Shown in pieces: positions 26,683 through 35,958 of a DNA stretch of 64,000 nucleotides. Under the pieces are notes generated by a model. The model was not told the origin of the DNA. It saw only the letters and a list, made by a program, of their open reading frames with translations, and searched no databases. The stretch covers positions 806,001 through 870,000 of the forward strand of contig NZ_CCDM010000002.1 of the NCBI RefSeq assembly GCF_000750635.1, written 5' to 3'. How positions within the stretch are numbered: the stretch's first letter is position 1; each line of letters starts with the position of its first letter. The DNA is from Oceanobacillus jeddahensis (GTDB lineage: Bacteria > Bacillota > Bacilli > Bacillales > Amphibacillaceae). The translations under genes were made by a program, and so were the position numbers.

Positions 26683-27337
26683 ACTCAACTCTTTCGTACA
26701 TTAAAAAGTAACTTCATTTCTATAGGAACAGGAGTGGATTATTCTTTTGATAACTTCCTTGACCAAGGATAGCAGGTGAGGTGTAAGGCGACCGCTGCGG
26801 CGGACCGTTTTGCTTTCCTAGGGGCACGCTCTTCAGCTAACTTTTGCCAAGAAGAGCACTTGGCAAAAGTGGATCTTCAGATGGTGCTGATCCCTTAGGA
26901 GTCAAAACGGTCCGCCTCCGCTAGTAAAGTGTTCTATATGTGGAATAGTTGAACAAATAAAAGTAGATCAGGCAGAACATATTTTTTATGCTGCATGGTA
27001 AAAATGTTCAGCAATAATTTCTTTTTGTGCATGAGAGCTATTATTGATGTTAATTATCCATGCTGTTTTGATTCGAACTGCTAAACCATCCATTTGAAAT
27101 AACGGAATGATCTTGTCATCAAGCGATAGAGATACTATTTCGTCCACCCCAACAGTATGTTATTTCTTATATTCGCTGTAGAATTCTAACTAAGCGGAGT
27201 GGTTGGCCGGAGCGGGAGTGTATACTATCATTCGTTCAAAAAAGCTGATTTAATCAAAAGCAAGCACAATAATGAAGAACATGATAACCTTGGAATGGCA
27301 AGATATATATGCTTATTCTTAGGTGCGAAAGTTGAGT
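26683..27337 (-). mobile_element. MITE-like dispersed element, copy 2 (655 bp)
   Basis: Left end ACTCAACTCTTTCGTACATT and right end (reverse complement) ACTCAACTTTCGCACCTAAG form terminal inverted repeats. A perfect 5 bp duplication AAAGT flanks it (26678-26682 and 27338-27342). It has no ORF. The GC-rich hairpin module is at 26791-26924 (core 26831-26880). The second hairpin module is reduced to AGCGGAGTGGTTGG near 27194. The strand label only records orientation opposite to copies 1 and 4. Confidence 0.85.
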
Positions 27338-27362
27338 AAAGTATGTATGGAAAGGAAAAAAT

Positions 27363-27827
27363 ATGTCAACATTACTATGGATGATCAGCTTTTTATTACA
27401 TGGCATTTCAATATTAGCTGTTTATTTATTATTAAAGGATAGGCAGAACAATAGCGGAAATAAGCAAACAGAAAATGTGTTGAAAGAGACGCTGGAAGAA
27501 ATACGGAAAGAGAATCGGATGCTGCAGGAGCTTTTACAGGAGGATAGACAGTTCTATAAAAAAACTGCTGATAAGGACGAAATAAAACAAACACCTTTAA
27601 TTCCTGTAAAAGATGATGATGAGACTCCTGTGGCAGCTGAAAAAAAGCTGGAAGATATAGAAAAACTTTCGTCAGACATTTATCATGATGAAGTAGAAAC
27701 TTCCTTAGAAGCAAAAATACTGCAGCTCCATGCAAATGGGGAAACGGTAGATGAAATTGCTAAAAAACTTAACTGCGGAAAAACGGAAGCTGAAATAATC
27801 ATTAAAATGCACCAAAAAAAGTCATAG
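27363..27827 (+). CDS. swrB: Swarming motility protein SwrB (YlxL)
   Basis: In B. subtilis SwrB promotes activation of the flagellar export apparatus and lies directly behind sigD. The 154-residue product has an N-terminal membrane helix (about 3-22), a charged coiled-coil middle and a C-terminal helical segment (AKILQLHANGETVDEIAKKL) resembling a helix-turn-helix. SD GGAAAGGAAAA precedes the ATG. The repeat element inserted between sigD and this gene may change its transcript level. Confidence 0.85.
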   Translation: MSTLLWMISFLLHGISILAVYLLLKDRQNNSGNKQTENVLKETLEEIRKENRMLQELLQEDRQFYKKTADKDEIKQTPLIPVKDDDETPVAAEKKLEDIEKLSSDIYHDEVETSLEAKILQLHANGETVDEIAKKLNCGKTEAEIIIKMHQKKS

Positions 27828-27834
27828 AAATCAC

Positions 27835-27863
27835 TTGCCTACACGGTAATGTTATGGTATAGT
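27835..27863 (+). promoter_or_regulatory. Sigma-A promoter of rpsB
   Basis: TTGCCT (27835-27840), a 17-base spacer, then TATAGT (27858-27863) preceded by TGG, an extended -10. It starts eight bases after the swrB stop and separates the motility operon from rpsB-tsf. Confidence 0.75.
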
Positions 27864-27869
27864 AACTTT

Positions 27870-28003
27870 TGGTGTAAATAGTCTATCTATCATTAGTTAG
27901 CTAAAAATCACACACGCATTTGGATTTATAAGATTGGTGCTGAACGACAGTATTCTTATAAAGAAGAAAAGTGCGGAGGAATAAAACCAATTAGGAGGAA
28001 TTT
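27870..28003 (+). promoter_or_regulatory. rpsB 5' leader with long stem-loop
   Basis: The leader of about 135 bases holds a perfect 9 bp stem, TTTATAAGA (27925-27933) with TCTTATAAA (27954-27962), around a 20-base loop containing GGTGCTGAACGACAG. It may be a ribosomal-protein autoregulatory leader for S2 (inference from position and length). SD TTAGGAGG follows. Confidence 0.45.
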
Positions 28004-28006
28004 ATT

Positions 28007-28765
28007 ATGGCAGCAATTTCAATGAAACAATTGCTAGAAGCTGGTGTACACTTTGGTCACCAAACACGTCGTTGGAATCCAAAAATGAAAAAATACATTT
28101 TTACGGAGCGTAACGGCATCTACATCATCGACTTACAAAAGACAGTTAAAAAAGTGGATGAAGCGTACAACTACGTTAAGGAGATCGCTGGAAACGGCGG
28201 TACAATTCTTTTCGTTGGTACAAAAAAACAAGCACAAGATTCAGTACGTGATGAAGCTATCCGTTCTGGAATGTTCTTTGTAAACCAACGTTGGTTAGGT
28301 GGAACATTAACGAACTTCCAAACTATTCGCAAACGTATCAATCGTTTGAAAGACATTGAAAAAATGGAAGAGGACGGTACATTTGATGTACTGCCTAAAA
28401 AAGAAGTAGTAAACTTATTGAAAGAAAAAGATCGTCTTGTTAAATTCCTAGGCGGTATTAAAGAAATGAAGAAGCTTCCAGATGCTTTATTTGTAATCGA
28501 TCCTCGTAAAGAGCGTATTGCAATTGCAGAAGCTCATAAATTAAACATTCCAATCATTGGAATTGTTGATACAAACTGTGATCCGGATGAAATCGATTAT
28601 GTAATCCCTGCAAACGACGATGCAATCCGTGCAGTAAAACTTCTTACTTCAAAAATGGCAGATGCTATTCTGGAAGTAAAACAAGGTGAAGAAACAGAAG
28701 AAGCTGTTTCTGAACAAGATCAATTAGAAGCAGAAGTTACAGAAGAAGCTGCTTCCCAAGAGTAA
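28007..28765 (+). CDS. rpsB: 30S ribosomal protein S2
   Basis: S2 binds the small-subunit platform near the S1 site. The 252-residue product carries the family signatures [20 protein letters not shown] near the start and [21 protein letters not shown] glutamate-rich tail ends AASQE. SD TTAGGAGG with ideal spacing and frequent preferred codons fit high expression. tsf follows after a terminator and repeat. Confidence 0.98.
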   Translation: MAAISMKQLLEAGVHFGHQTRRWNPKMKKYIFTERNGIYIIDLQKTVKKVDEAYNYVKEIAGNGGTILFVGTKKQAQDSVRDEAIRSGMFFVNQRWLGGTLTNFQTIRKRINRLKDIEKMEEDGTFDVLPKKEVVNLLKEKDRLVKFLGGIKEMKKLPDALFVIDPRKERIAIAEAHKLNIPIIGIVDTNCDPDEIDYVIPANDDAIRAVKLLTSKMADAILEVKQGEETEEAVSEQDQLEAEVTEEAASQE

Positions 28766-28780
28766 TCTTTTAAAAGGTGA

Positions 28781-28819
28781 GGGTGATAAGAGGATAGAAG
28801 CCTTTTATCACCCTTTTTT
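28781..28819 (+). terminator. Terminator after rpsB
   Basis: GGGTGATAAGAGG pairs with CCTTTTATCACCC around an eight-base loop, followed by six T. It should partly separate rpsB from tsf. Confidence 0.85.
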
Positions 28820-28919
28820 CAGGAAAGAAATTATGGCGTGCACAAATCGATATAGGCTGATTTTTAATTTATCTGTTTCTTTTTTTACAATAAAAGTGGA
28901 TAATGATTCAATAATAAAA

Positions 28920-29068
28920 CTAACTAGCGGAGGAAAAATACGGAGACTCCTGTGGGAACGCACAATGGGAAGACCCCGCAAAAAAAAAAGTGAACTTCTT
29001 TTTTTTTCGAGGAGGCTGAGCTCAAGCCCACGGAAAGCGTAGTGTTTTTCCGTAGCGGTCACTATGAA
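28920..29068. repeat. Bacillaceae-type intergenic inverted repeat before tsf
   Basis: Imperfect long arms: CTAGCGGAGGAAAAATACGG at the left and, at the right, CGTAGTGTTTTTCCGTAGCG. Inside are GACTCCTGTGGG, GACCCCGC, a run of ten A, a run of nine T, and CCCACGGAAAGCG. I recall similar GC-rich repeats in many Bacillaceae genomes. A 69-codon ORF across it is not credible. Confidence 0.6.
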
Positions 29069-29147
29069 GCTTCTTGTTGTCTATGCAGATAATGAAAGTA
29101 TTTTAATTTCAACTTGTATAATTGAATATTTTAAGGAGGAATTTAAC

Positions 29148-30032
29148 ATGGCAGTAACTGCTCAAATGGTTAAAGAATTACGTGAAAAAACAGGTGCAGG
29201 AATGATGGATTGTAAAAAAGCACTAACAGAAACAAACGGAGATATGGAACAAGCAATTGATTTTCTTCGTGAAAAAGGGATGGCAAAAGCTGCTAAGAAA
29301 GCGGACCGCGTTGCAGCTGAAGGCTTAACTCATATTGAAATAGATGGAAATAAAGCTGCAATTATTGAAGTAAACTGTGAAACAGACTTCGTTACAAAAA
29401 ATGAGCAATTTAAACAATTGCTTTCTGATATTGGAAAACACATTGTAAAAAATAACCCTGCATCTGTAGAAGAAGCTTTACAACAAAATTTTTTAGATGG
29501 ATCTGAAACAATTGATAATGCAATTACTACAGCTGTTTCGAAAATCGGAGAAAAAATTTCTCTTCGCCGTTTTACTGTTTTAGAAAAAACAGATAATGAT
29601 GCTTTTGGAGCTTACCTTCATATGGGCGGACGTATCGGAGTGCTTTCTTTATTAGAAGGTACTACAGATGAAGAAGTTGCTAAAGATGTTGCGATGCATG
29701 TAGCTGCTATCAATCCTCGCTACGTATCTCGTGATGAAGTTGCTGAAGAAGAAGTAAATCGTGAGCGCGAAACGCTTAAAACACAAGCATTAAACGAAGG
29801 TAAACCAGAAAATATTGTTGAAAAAATGGTGGAAGGCCGTCTAGGTAAATTCTTTGAAGAAATTGTTCTTTTAGAGCAAAGCTTTGTCAAAGATCCGGAC
29901 CAAAAAGTGAAAAAATATGTTGGAGATAAAGGTGCTTCTGTAAAAGCTTTCGTTCGTTATGAAGTGGGCGAAGGAATGGAAAAACGTGAAGATAACTTTG
30001 CGGAAGAAGTAATGAGCCAAATTAAAAAATAA
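29148..30032 (+). CDS. tsf: Elongation factor Ts
   Basis: EF-Ts recycles EF-Tu-GDP. The 294-residue product has the UBA-like N-domain ([19 protein letters not shown]), the core with [10 protein letters not shown] and the [11 protein letters not shown] region. The ATG at 29148 follows AAGGAGG; an in-frame upstream start at 29064 lies in repeat DNA and is rejected. A TATAAT at 29117-29122 with a poor -35 might be a private promoter. Confidence 0.98.
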   Translation: MAVTAQMVKELREKTGAGMMDCKKALTETNGDMEQAIDFLREKGMAKAAKKADRVAAEGLTHIEIDGNKAAIIEVNCETDFVTKNEQFKQLLSDIGKHIVKNNPASVEEALQQNFLDGSETIDNAITTAVSKIGEKISLRRFTVLEKTDNDAFGAYLHMGGRIGVLSLLEGTTDEEVAKDVAMHVAAINPRYVSRDEVAEEEVNRERETLKTQALNEGKPENIVEKMVEGRLGKFFEEIVLLEQSFVKDPDQKVKKYVGDKGASVKAFVRYEVGEGMEKREDNFAEEVMSQIKK

Positions 30033-30043
30033 GTTTTACAAAT

Positions 30044-30071
30044 TAGGGGACATTAATTTGTTCCCTTCTTT
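30044..30071 (+). terminator. Possible terminator after tsf
   Basis: GGGGACA pairs with TGTTCCC (one G-T pair) around a short loop, followed by TTCTTTG. The T-run is poor, so termination would be weak. A second potential stem (AGGGG with CCCCT) follows at about 30075-30092. Confidence 0.45.
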
Positions 30072-30137
30072 GTAGGGGATACGAACCCCCTATTTATTAC
30101 AGTGGAACTGGCTGCAAAGCTCACGTCTCAAGAATAG

Positions 30138-31010
<873 letters not shown>

Positions 31011-31012
31011 AA

Positions 31013-31570
31013 ATGTCAGAATCAGTAATTAAAGATACGAAGGAAAAAATGAACCAAGCTGTTCAAGCTTTTTCAAGAAATTTAGCCTCTGTTCGTGCTG
31101 GACGTGCAAATCCTAGCCTTTTAGACACTGTTAATGTTGATTACTATGGTGCTTCTACACCGCTTAACCAATTGGCTCAGGTAGGTGCTCCGGAAGCAAG
31201 GTTATTAACAGTAACACCATATGATAAGTCTGCAATTGGCGATATTGATAAAGCAATTCAAAAAGCAGACTTGGGACTTTCTCCATCGAATGATGGAAAT
31301 ATCATTCGGATAAATATTCCTGCACTTACACAAGAAAGAAGAAAAGACTTGGTAAAAGTTGTCGGGAAATATGCAGAAGAAGCTCGTGTACAAATTAGAA
31401 ATCTTCGTCGTCAGGCAAATGATCAGCTAAAAAAAGCTGAAAAAAATGGCGACATGACAGAAGATGATTTAAGAGCTTTTCAAGATGATGTTCAACAAGC
31501 AACAGATGGTTACATTAAGCAAGTTGAAGATTTAGCAAAAACAAAAGAAAATGAAATTATGGAAGTTTGA
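31013..31570 (+). CDS. frr: Ribosome recycling factor
   Basis: RRF splits post-termination ribosomes together with EF-G. The 185-residue product has normal length and the signatures [38 protein letters not shown] and a C-terminal helix bundle. It starts two bases after the pyrH stop, with SD AAGGGGGAA overlapping the end of pyrH. Confidence 0.98.
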   Translation: MSESVIKDTKEKMNQAVQAFSRNLASVRAGRANPSLLDTVNVDYYGASTPLNQLAQVGAPEARLLTVTPYDKSAIGDIDKAIQKADLGLSPSNDGNIIRINIPALTQERRKDLVKVVGKYAEEARVQIRNLRRQANDQLKKAEKNGDMTEDDLRAFQDDVQQATDGYIKQVEDLAKTKENEIMEV

Positions 31571-31677
31571 TAGAAGATATCCATTACTTCTATCAGCCTT
31601 AAAGGTACAAACCCTGGCAAAAATATATTTTGTTTAAAGGTGACAGTTTTCTGCTAACGTAGTAAGATGCCATTAAG

Positions 31678-31700
31678 CCCTCTTATTAAAGGGGGTTTTT
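31678..31700 (+). terminator. Terminator after frr
   Basis: CCCTCT pairs with AGGGGG (one T-G pair) around a short loop, followed by five T. It ends the rpsB-frr group before uppS. Confidence 0.8.
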
Positions 31701-31821
31701 GTATTAATGTCACTGGCAATCGTGCACTTTAAAATACCTGTTAAATAAAACACAGTTATATTAATTATTGGCATGGTCATGCCTTTCATCCCTTGCTCTT
31801 TTAAAAAAGATGGAGAGGGTT

Positions 31822-32610
31822 ATGAACAAACAACCATTCGGGGGACGGAAAATGTCTATTAAAATTCCTTTTTTATCAAAACAACCAAAAGAATCCGATT
31901 CACTTTCTGAAGAAAATGCTCCTAATCATGTTGCTATCATCATGGATGGGAACGGAAGATGGGCGCAAAAACGGGGGTTACCTAGGTTTGCTGGTCATAA
32001 AGAGGGTGTTTCTACGGTGAATAAAATCGTTAAAACCGCTGTGAAAGCAAATGTGAAGGTTTTAACGCTCTATGCTTTTTCAACAGAAAACTGGAAACGG
32101 CCAAAACAAGAAGTGGAATATATTTTAAAACTTCCAAAAGAATTTTTGCATGTATATTTACCAAGTTTGATGGAAAATAATGTTCGTATTGAAACGATAG
32201 GTGATTTTTCTGCTTTACCAGCCTCTACGCAGGAAGCAGTAAACTATGCAAAAGAAAAAACGAAGAATAATGATGGTCTTATTTTAAATTTTGCCCTTAA
32301 TTACGGCAGCCGTTATGAAATTTTAAAAGCAGTGAAGCAAATTGCAGAAGAAGTAAAAGAAGATGCTATCGATATGAACAGCTTAGATGAAGAAACCTTT
32401 TCAAAGTATTTATACACAGAGGATGTTTCTGACCCGGACTTATTAATCCGTACTGGCGGAGAATATCGATTAAGTAATTTTATGCTTTGGCAAATGGCAT
32501 ATACCGAATTTTGGTTTACGGATAAGCTATGGCCGGAGTTTACGGAAGAAACATTCTATGAAGCTTTACTTGCATATCAGCAGCGAAAAAGACGATATGG
32601 AGGTATATAA
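31822..32610 (+). CDS. uppS: Undecaprenyl diphosphate synthase (isoprenyl transferase)
   Basis: UppS makes the C55 lipid carrier for peptidoglycan and teichoic acids by cis-condensation of IPP. The product has IIMDGNGRWAQKRG (catalytic Asp), the NFALNYGSR segment and the TGGEYRLSNFMLW C-terminal motif. Start choice: ATG 31822 behind GGAG (262 residues) is preferred; ATG 31852 (252 residues) is possible. A longer start at 31768 lacks a ribosome site. Confidence 0.95.
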   Translation: MNKQPFGGRKMSIKIPFLSKQPKESDSLSEENAPNHVAIIMDGNGRWAQKRGLPRFAGHKEGVSTVNKIVKTAVKANVKVLTLYAFSTENWKRPKQEVEYILKLPKEFLHVYLPSLMENNVRIETIGDFSALPASTQEAVNYAKEKTKNNDGLILNFALNYGSRYEILKAVKQIAEEVKEDAIDMNSLDEETFSKYLYTEDVSDPDLLIRTGGEYRLSNFMLWQMAYTEFWFTDKLWPEFTEETFYEALLAYQQRKRRYGGI

Positions 32611-32625
32611 GGTGATGATGATTTA

Positions 32626-33414
32626 ATGAAGCAACGAACAATAACCGCAATACTAGCTCTGCTTGTGTTTGTACCGATTATTATTCTTGGCGGATTACCA
32701 TTTACCGTTTTTGTCTATTTATTAGCCACTATAGGATTATTTGAATTAATACGTATGCGCCATACAGATAAGAACATCTTTCCATATGTTTTGTCCGCTT
32801 TATTAACATGGGTTATTTTATTGCCTAATGAAATTTTTGCTAGTATAGAGTGGTTTACGAAGTATGAATTGATTTCTATCATAATTCTTATTTTATTAGC
32901 ATATACTGTGCTTGTGAAAAACGAATTTACCTTTGACCATGTCGGCTTTGTGATTCTTGCAGCATTTTATGTTGGTTTAGGGTTCTTTTATCTCCTTGAA
33001 ACAAGAGATGGCGAGAATGCGTTAAGAAATATCTTGTTTGCATTTTGTATTATTTGGGCAACAGATACAGGAGCCTATTTATTTGGTCGTAAGTTAGGCA
33101 AACACAAATTATGGCCGACTATCAGCCCGAAGAAGACGGTTGAAGGTGCATTAGGCGGTATTTTTGTAGCAGTTGTTGTTGCTGTGGTTTTTCATCTGAT
33201 AGCGCCATTTGATCACTCCTGGCTGACACTAATAATTGTTACAATGATCGCCTCAAGCTTTGGACAAATCGGTGATTTAGTTGAATCTGCTTTCAAACGT
33301 GTTTACAATGTAAAAGATTCCGGGAAAATACTTCCCGGGCATGGTGGTATTTTAGATCGATTTGACAGCATGCTTTTTGTTTTTCCATTACTACATTTTA
33401 TTCACTTTTTTTAA
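32626..33414 (+). CDS. cdsA: Phosphatidate cytidylyltransferase
   Basis: CdsA makes CDP-diacylglycerol from phosphatidate and CTP for phospholipid synthesis. The 262-residue membrane protein has about seven helices and the CDP-DAG synthase signature SAFKRVYNVKDSGKILPGHG followed by GILDRFDS. In B. subtilis dxr follows; here 277 bases without dxr precede rseP. Confidence 0.96.
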   Translation: MKQRTITAILALLVFVPIIILGGLPFTVFVYLLATIGLFELIRMRHTDKNIFPYVLSALLTWVILLPNEIFASIEWFTKYELISIIILILLAYTVLVKNEFTFDHVGFVILAAFYVGLGFFYLLETRDGENALRNILFAFCIIWATDTGAYLFGRKLGKHKLWPTISPKKTVEGALGGIFVAVVVAVVFHLIAPFDHSWLTLIIVTMIASSFGQIGDLVESAFKRVYNVKDSGKILPGHGGILDRFDSMLFVFPLLHFIHFF

Positions 33415-33524
33415 CAAATCGAAGTGAATGTTGTAGAATCGGTAAAGAAAACCGACTTGTTGAATATACTAGAAGAAGAGCTTTATTTTCTTAATACATA
33501 ACAAGTTTTCATTCTGGGACAAGT

Positions 33525-33587
33525 TATAATATATCTTATTCTTGCCCGGTCACGTACATGTATATCCTCTTGTGACGGGATTTATTC
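33525..33587 (+). promoter_or_regulatory. Possible rseP promoter -10 and stem-loop
   Basis: TATAAT (33525-33530) has no convincing -35. Just downstream, CCCGGTCAC pairs with GTGACGGG (one bulged G) around an 18-base loop. Together they suggest that rseP has its own transcript in this genome. Evidence is weak. Confidence 0.3.
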
Positions 33588-33691
33588 GATCAAGAGAAAT
33601 TTATTGTTATGTGAAATTGTTACGGAGAATGAATTATTTTCAATACTTCTTAACAACCTCTTTCTACCTTTATAAAAAGGAAGGTGCTGTC

Positions 33692-34966
33692 ATGACAACT
33701 GTTGTTGCATTTATATTAATGTTTGGTGTCCTCGTCTCCATTCATGAGTGGGGCCATCTGATTTTTGCAAAAAGAGCAGGCATGCTTGTTCGCGAATTTG
33801 CGATTGGATTCGGACCCAAAATAATATCATTTACAAAAAATGAGACACTATATACAATTCGATTGATCCCGGCTGGCGGGTATGTCCGTGTTGCTGGAGA
33901 TGATCCGGAGATTGTCGAGTTAAAACCGGGACACCACGTTGCCCTGGATTTTAATAAAGATGGAAAAGTATCTCAAATTATAGTCAATAATAAATCAAAA
34001 CATCCGAATGCCCGTACGATTGAAGTAGAGAAGGTCGATCTGGATCATCAGTTATATATTGAAGGTTATGAATTAGATGACGAAGATACAAAGCTTCATT
34101 TCGATGTGGATCCGAAAGCGATGTTTATTGTCGATGAACAAGAAACACAGATTGCTCCTTTCGATCGACAATTTGCTTCCAAATCGGTCGGACAGCGTGG
34201 TATGCAGCTGTTTGCGGGACCAATGATGAATTTTGTATTGGCCATCTTTATTTTCCTGCTTTTGGGAATGATCCAAGGTGTTCCATCAGAGGAAGCACAA
34301 ATGGGTGAAGTTCAGCCGGAAAGCCCTGCAGAAGAAGCGGGATTGCAGGAAAATGACGTTATTATGCAAATAGGTGACCAGTCTATTTCAACTTGGGAAC
34401 AGTTTACGGATATTGTACGGGAACACCCTGGCGAGGAATTAGATTTAGTCATATCCAGAGACGATGTGGAACAAGAATTAACTGTTGTACCAGCTGAGGT
34501 TGAAGATGTCAATGAACAAGGTGATCCGATTCAAATCGGACAAATTGGTGTGTTGCCGGCCTATGAGAAAGATATCCTTGGAACATTAGCATTTGGTTTC
34601 GAAACAACTTATGAAACATCAAAGCTTATTCTTACCAATTTAGTTATGTTAGTTACAGGTCAGCTTTCCATCGATGTTTTATCAGGACCAGTAGGAATTT
34701 ATGATGCGACCAATCAAGTTGTTCAATCTGGTTTTACCAACTTTTTAATGTGGACAGCTATGCTAAGTATTAATTTAGGAATTATTAACTTAGTTCCTCT
34801 TCCAGCATTAGATGGCGGTAGATTAATGTTTGTCGGACTTGAAGCAGTCAGAGGAAAGCCGATAGCTCCAGAAAAAGAAGGCGTCTTTCATTTTGTCGGA
34901 TTTGCGCTCTTGATGCTTTTGATGATTGTTGTCACATGGAATGACATTCAGCGGTTATTCTTGTAA
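33692..34966 (+). CDS. rseP: Site-2 intramembrane metalloprotease RseP/RasP
   Basis: RasP cleaves anti-sigma factors (RsiW), FtsL and signal peptides within the membrane. The 424-residue product has the zinc motif HEWGH at about residue 18, a PDZ domain (about 190-280, including SPAEEAGLQENDVI) and the third zinc ligand region NLVPLPALDGGRL. The ATG at 33692 follows AAAAGGAAGG. A longer in-frame start at 33542 would add 50 atypical residues. Confidence 0.96.
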   Translation: MTTVVAFILMFGVLVSIHEWGHLIFAKRAGMLVREFAIGFGPKIISFTKNETLYTIRLIPAGGYVRVAGDDPEIVELKPGHHVALDFNKDGKVSQIIVNNKSKHPNARTIEVEKVDLDHQLYIEGYELDDEDTKLHFDVDPKAMFIVDEQETQIAPFDRQFASKSVGQRGMQLFAGPMMNFVLAIFIFLLLGMIQGVPSEEAQMGEVQPESPAEEAGLQENDVIMQIGDQSISTWEQFTDIVREHPGEELDLVISRDDVEQELTVVPAEVEDVNEQGDPIQIGQIGVLPAYEKDILGTLAFGFETTYETSKLILTNLVMLVTGQLSIDVLSGPVGIYDATNQVVQSGFTNFLMWTAMLSINLGIINLVPLPALDGGRLMFVGLEAVRGKPIAPEKEGVFHFVGFALLMLLMIVVTWNDIQRLFL

Positions 34967-34992
34967 AATAAAATAGTGAACTTAATAAGATA

Positions 34993-35019
34993 CCCTTGTC
35001 GATAAATAGACAAGGGTTT
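34993..35019 (+). terminator. Terminator after rseP
   Basis: CCCTTGTC pairs perfectly with GACAAGGG around GATAAATA, followed by TTTCGTGTTT. It ends the uppS-cdsA-rseP transcript. Confidence 0.8.
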
Positions 35020-35069
35020 CGTGTTTGTATATGAGTTGAATGTCATATGGATGGTTTTTAGTATTATTA

Positions 35070-35785
35070 ACTCAACTTTCACACCTTAAAAAGCAACTTC
35101 ATTTCCATAGAAAGAGGAATTGGTTGTTCCTTCAATAAAAAGAATAGAAGGTGTAGTGTAAAGCGCCGCTGCGGCGGACCGTTTTGCTTTCCGACGTACA
35201 AGGGTCTTCGATGGGACGAGTAATCGCAGCCCCAACCCCAGGACGTTGCGACTTTAGTCTGCCTAGGGGCACGCTCTTCAGCTAACTTTTGCCAAGAAGA
35301 GCGCTTGGCAAAGGTGGATCTTCAGATGGTGCTGATCCCACAGGAGTCAAAACGGTCCGCCTCCGCTAGTTAGATATTCTATACGTGGAATAGCTGAACA
35401 AATAAAAAGTAGATCAGACAGAACATATTTTTTATGCTGCATAGTAAAATGTTCTGCTAAGATTTCTTTCTGTGCATGAAAGCTATTCCTGATGTTAATT
35501 ATTCATGCTGTTTTGATTCGAACTGCTAAACCAACCATTTGAAATAACGGAATGATTGTTGCATCAAGCGATAGAGATACTATTTCGTCCACCCCAACAG
35601 GATGTTATTTCTTCCATTCGCTGTAGAGTCCAAATTCAGCGGAGTGGTTGGACGGAGCGGAAGCTATACACTATCATTAGCTCAAAAAAAGCTGATTTGA
35701 CCAAAAAACAAGCACAATAATGAAGAACATGCTCATCCTGAAATAGCAAGATATATATGCTTATTTTAAGGTGCGAAAGTTGAAT
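35070..35785 (-). mobile_element. MITE-like dispersed element, copy 3 (716 bp)
   Basis: Ends ACTCAACTTTCACACCTTAA and, reverse-complemented, ATTCAACTTTCGCACCTTAA, flanked by a perfect 5 bp duplication TATTA (35065-35069 and 35786-35790). It is ORF-less and has the same orientation as copy 2. The GC-rich module with hairpin core is at 35275-35324. Relative to copy 2 it carries an extra stretch of about 70 bases (about 35190-35262) containing ACGAGTAATCGCAGCCCCAA. It lies between rseP and polC, where proS would be expected. Confidence 0.85.
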
Positions 35786-35958
35786 TATTAAAAATAGCCT
35801 CCATCCTGTGAATTCATATAAAAAAGATAAGAAACTTACAAATCATTCCGTTGTGTTAAAAGTGATAAATCAATATAATAAATACAGCAAGTTTTATCGT
35901 ATAGGAGAAATTAGCTTCCTGGGTAGTCAAAAAACTATCTACAATTGGAGGGACATAA

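Noticed and set aside
28833..29042. 69-codon ORF between rpsB and tsf
   Set aside because: Crosses the intergenic inverted repeat including the A10 and T9 runs; no SD and no family.
33542..33691. N-terminal extension of rseP, possibly a dxr remnant
   Set aside because: The 50 residues look nothing like DXR or RseP; the ATG at 33692 with a good SD gives the family length.
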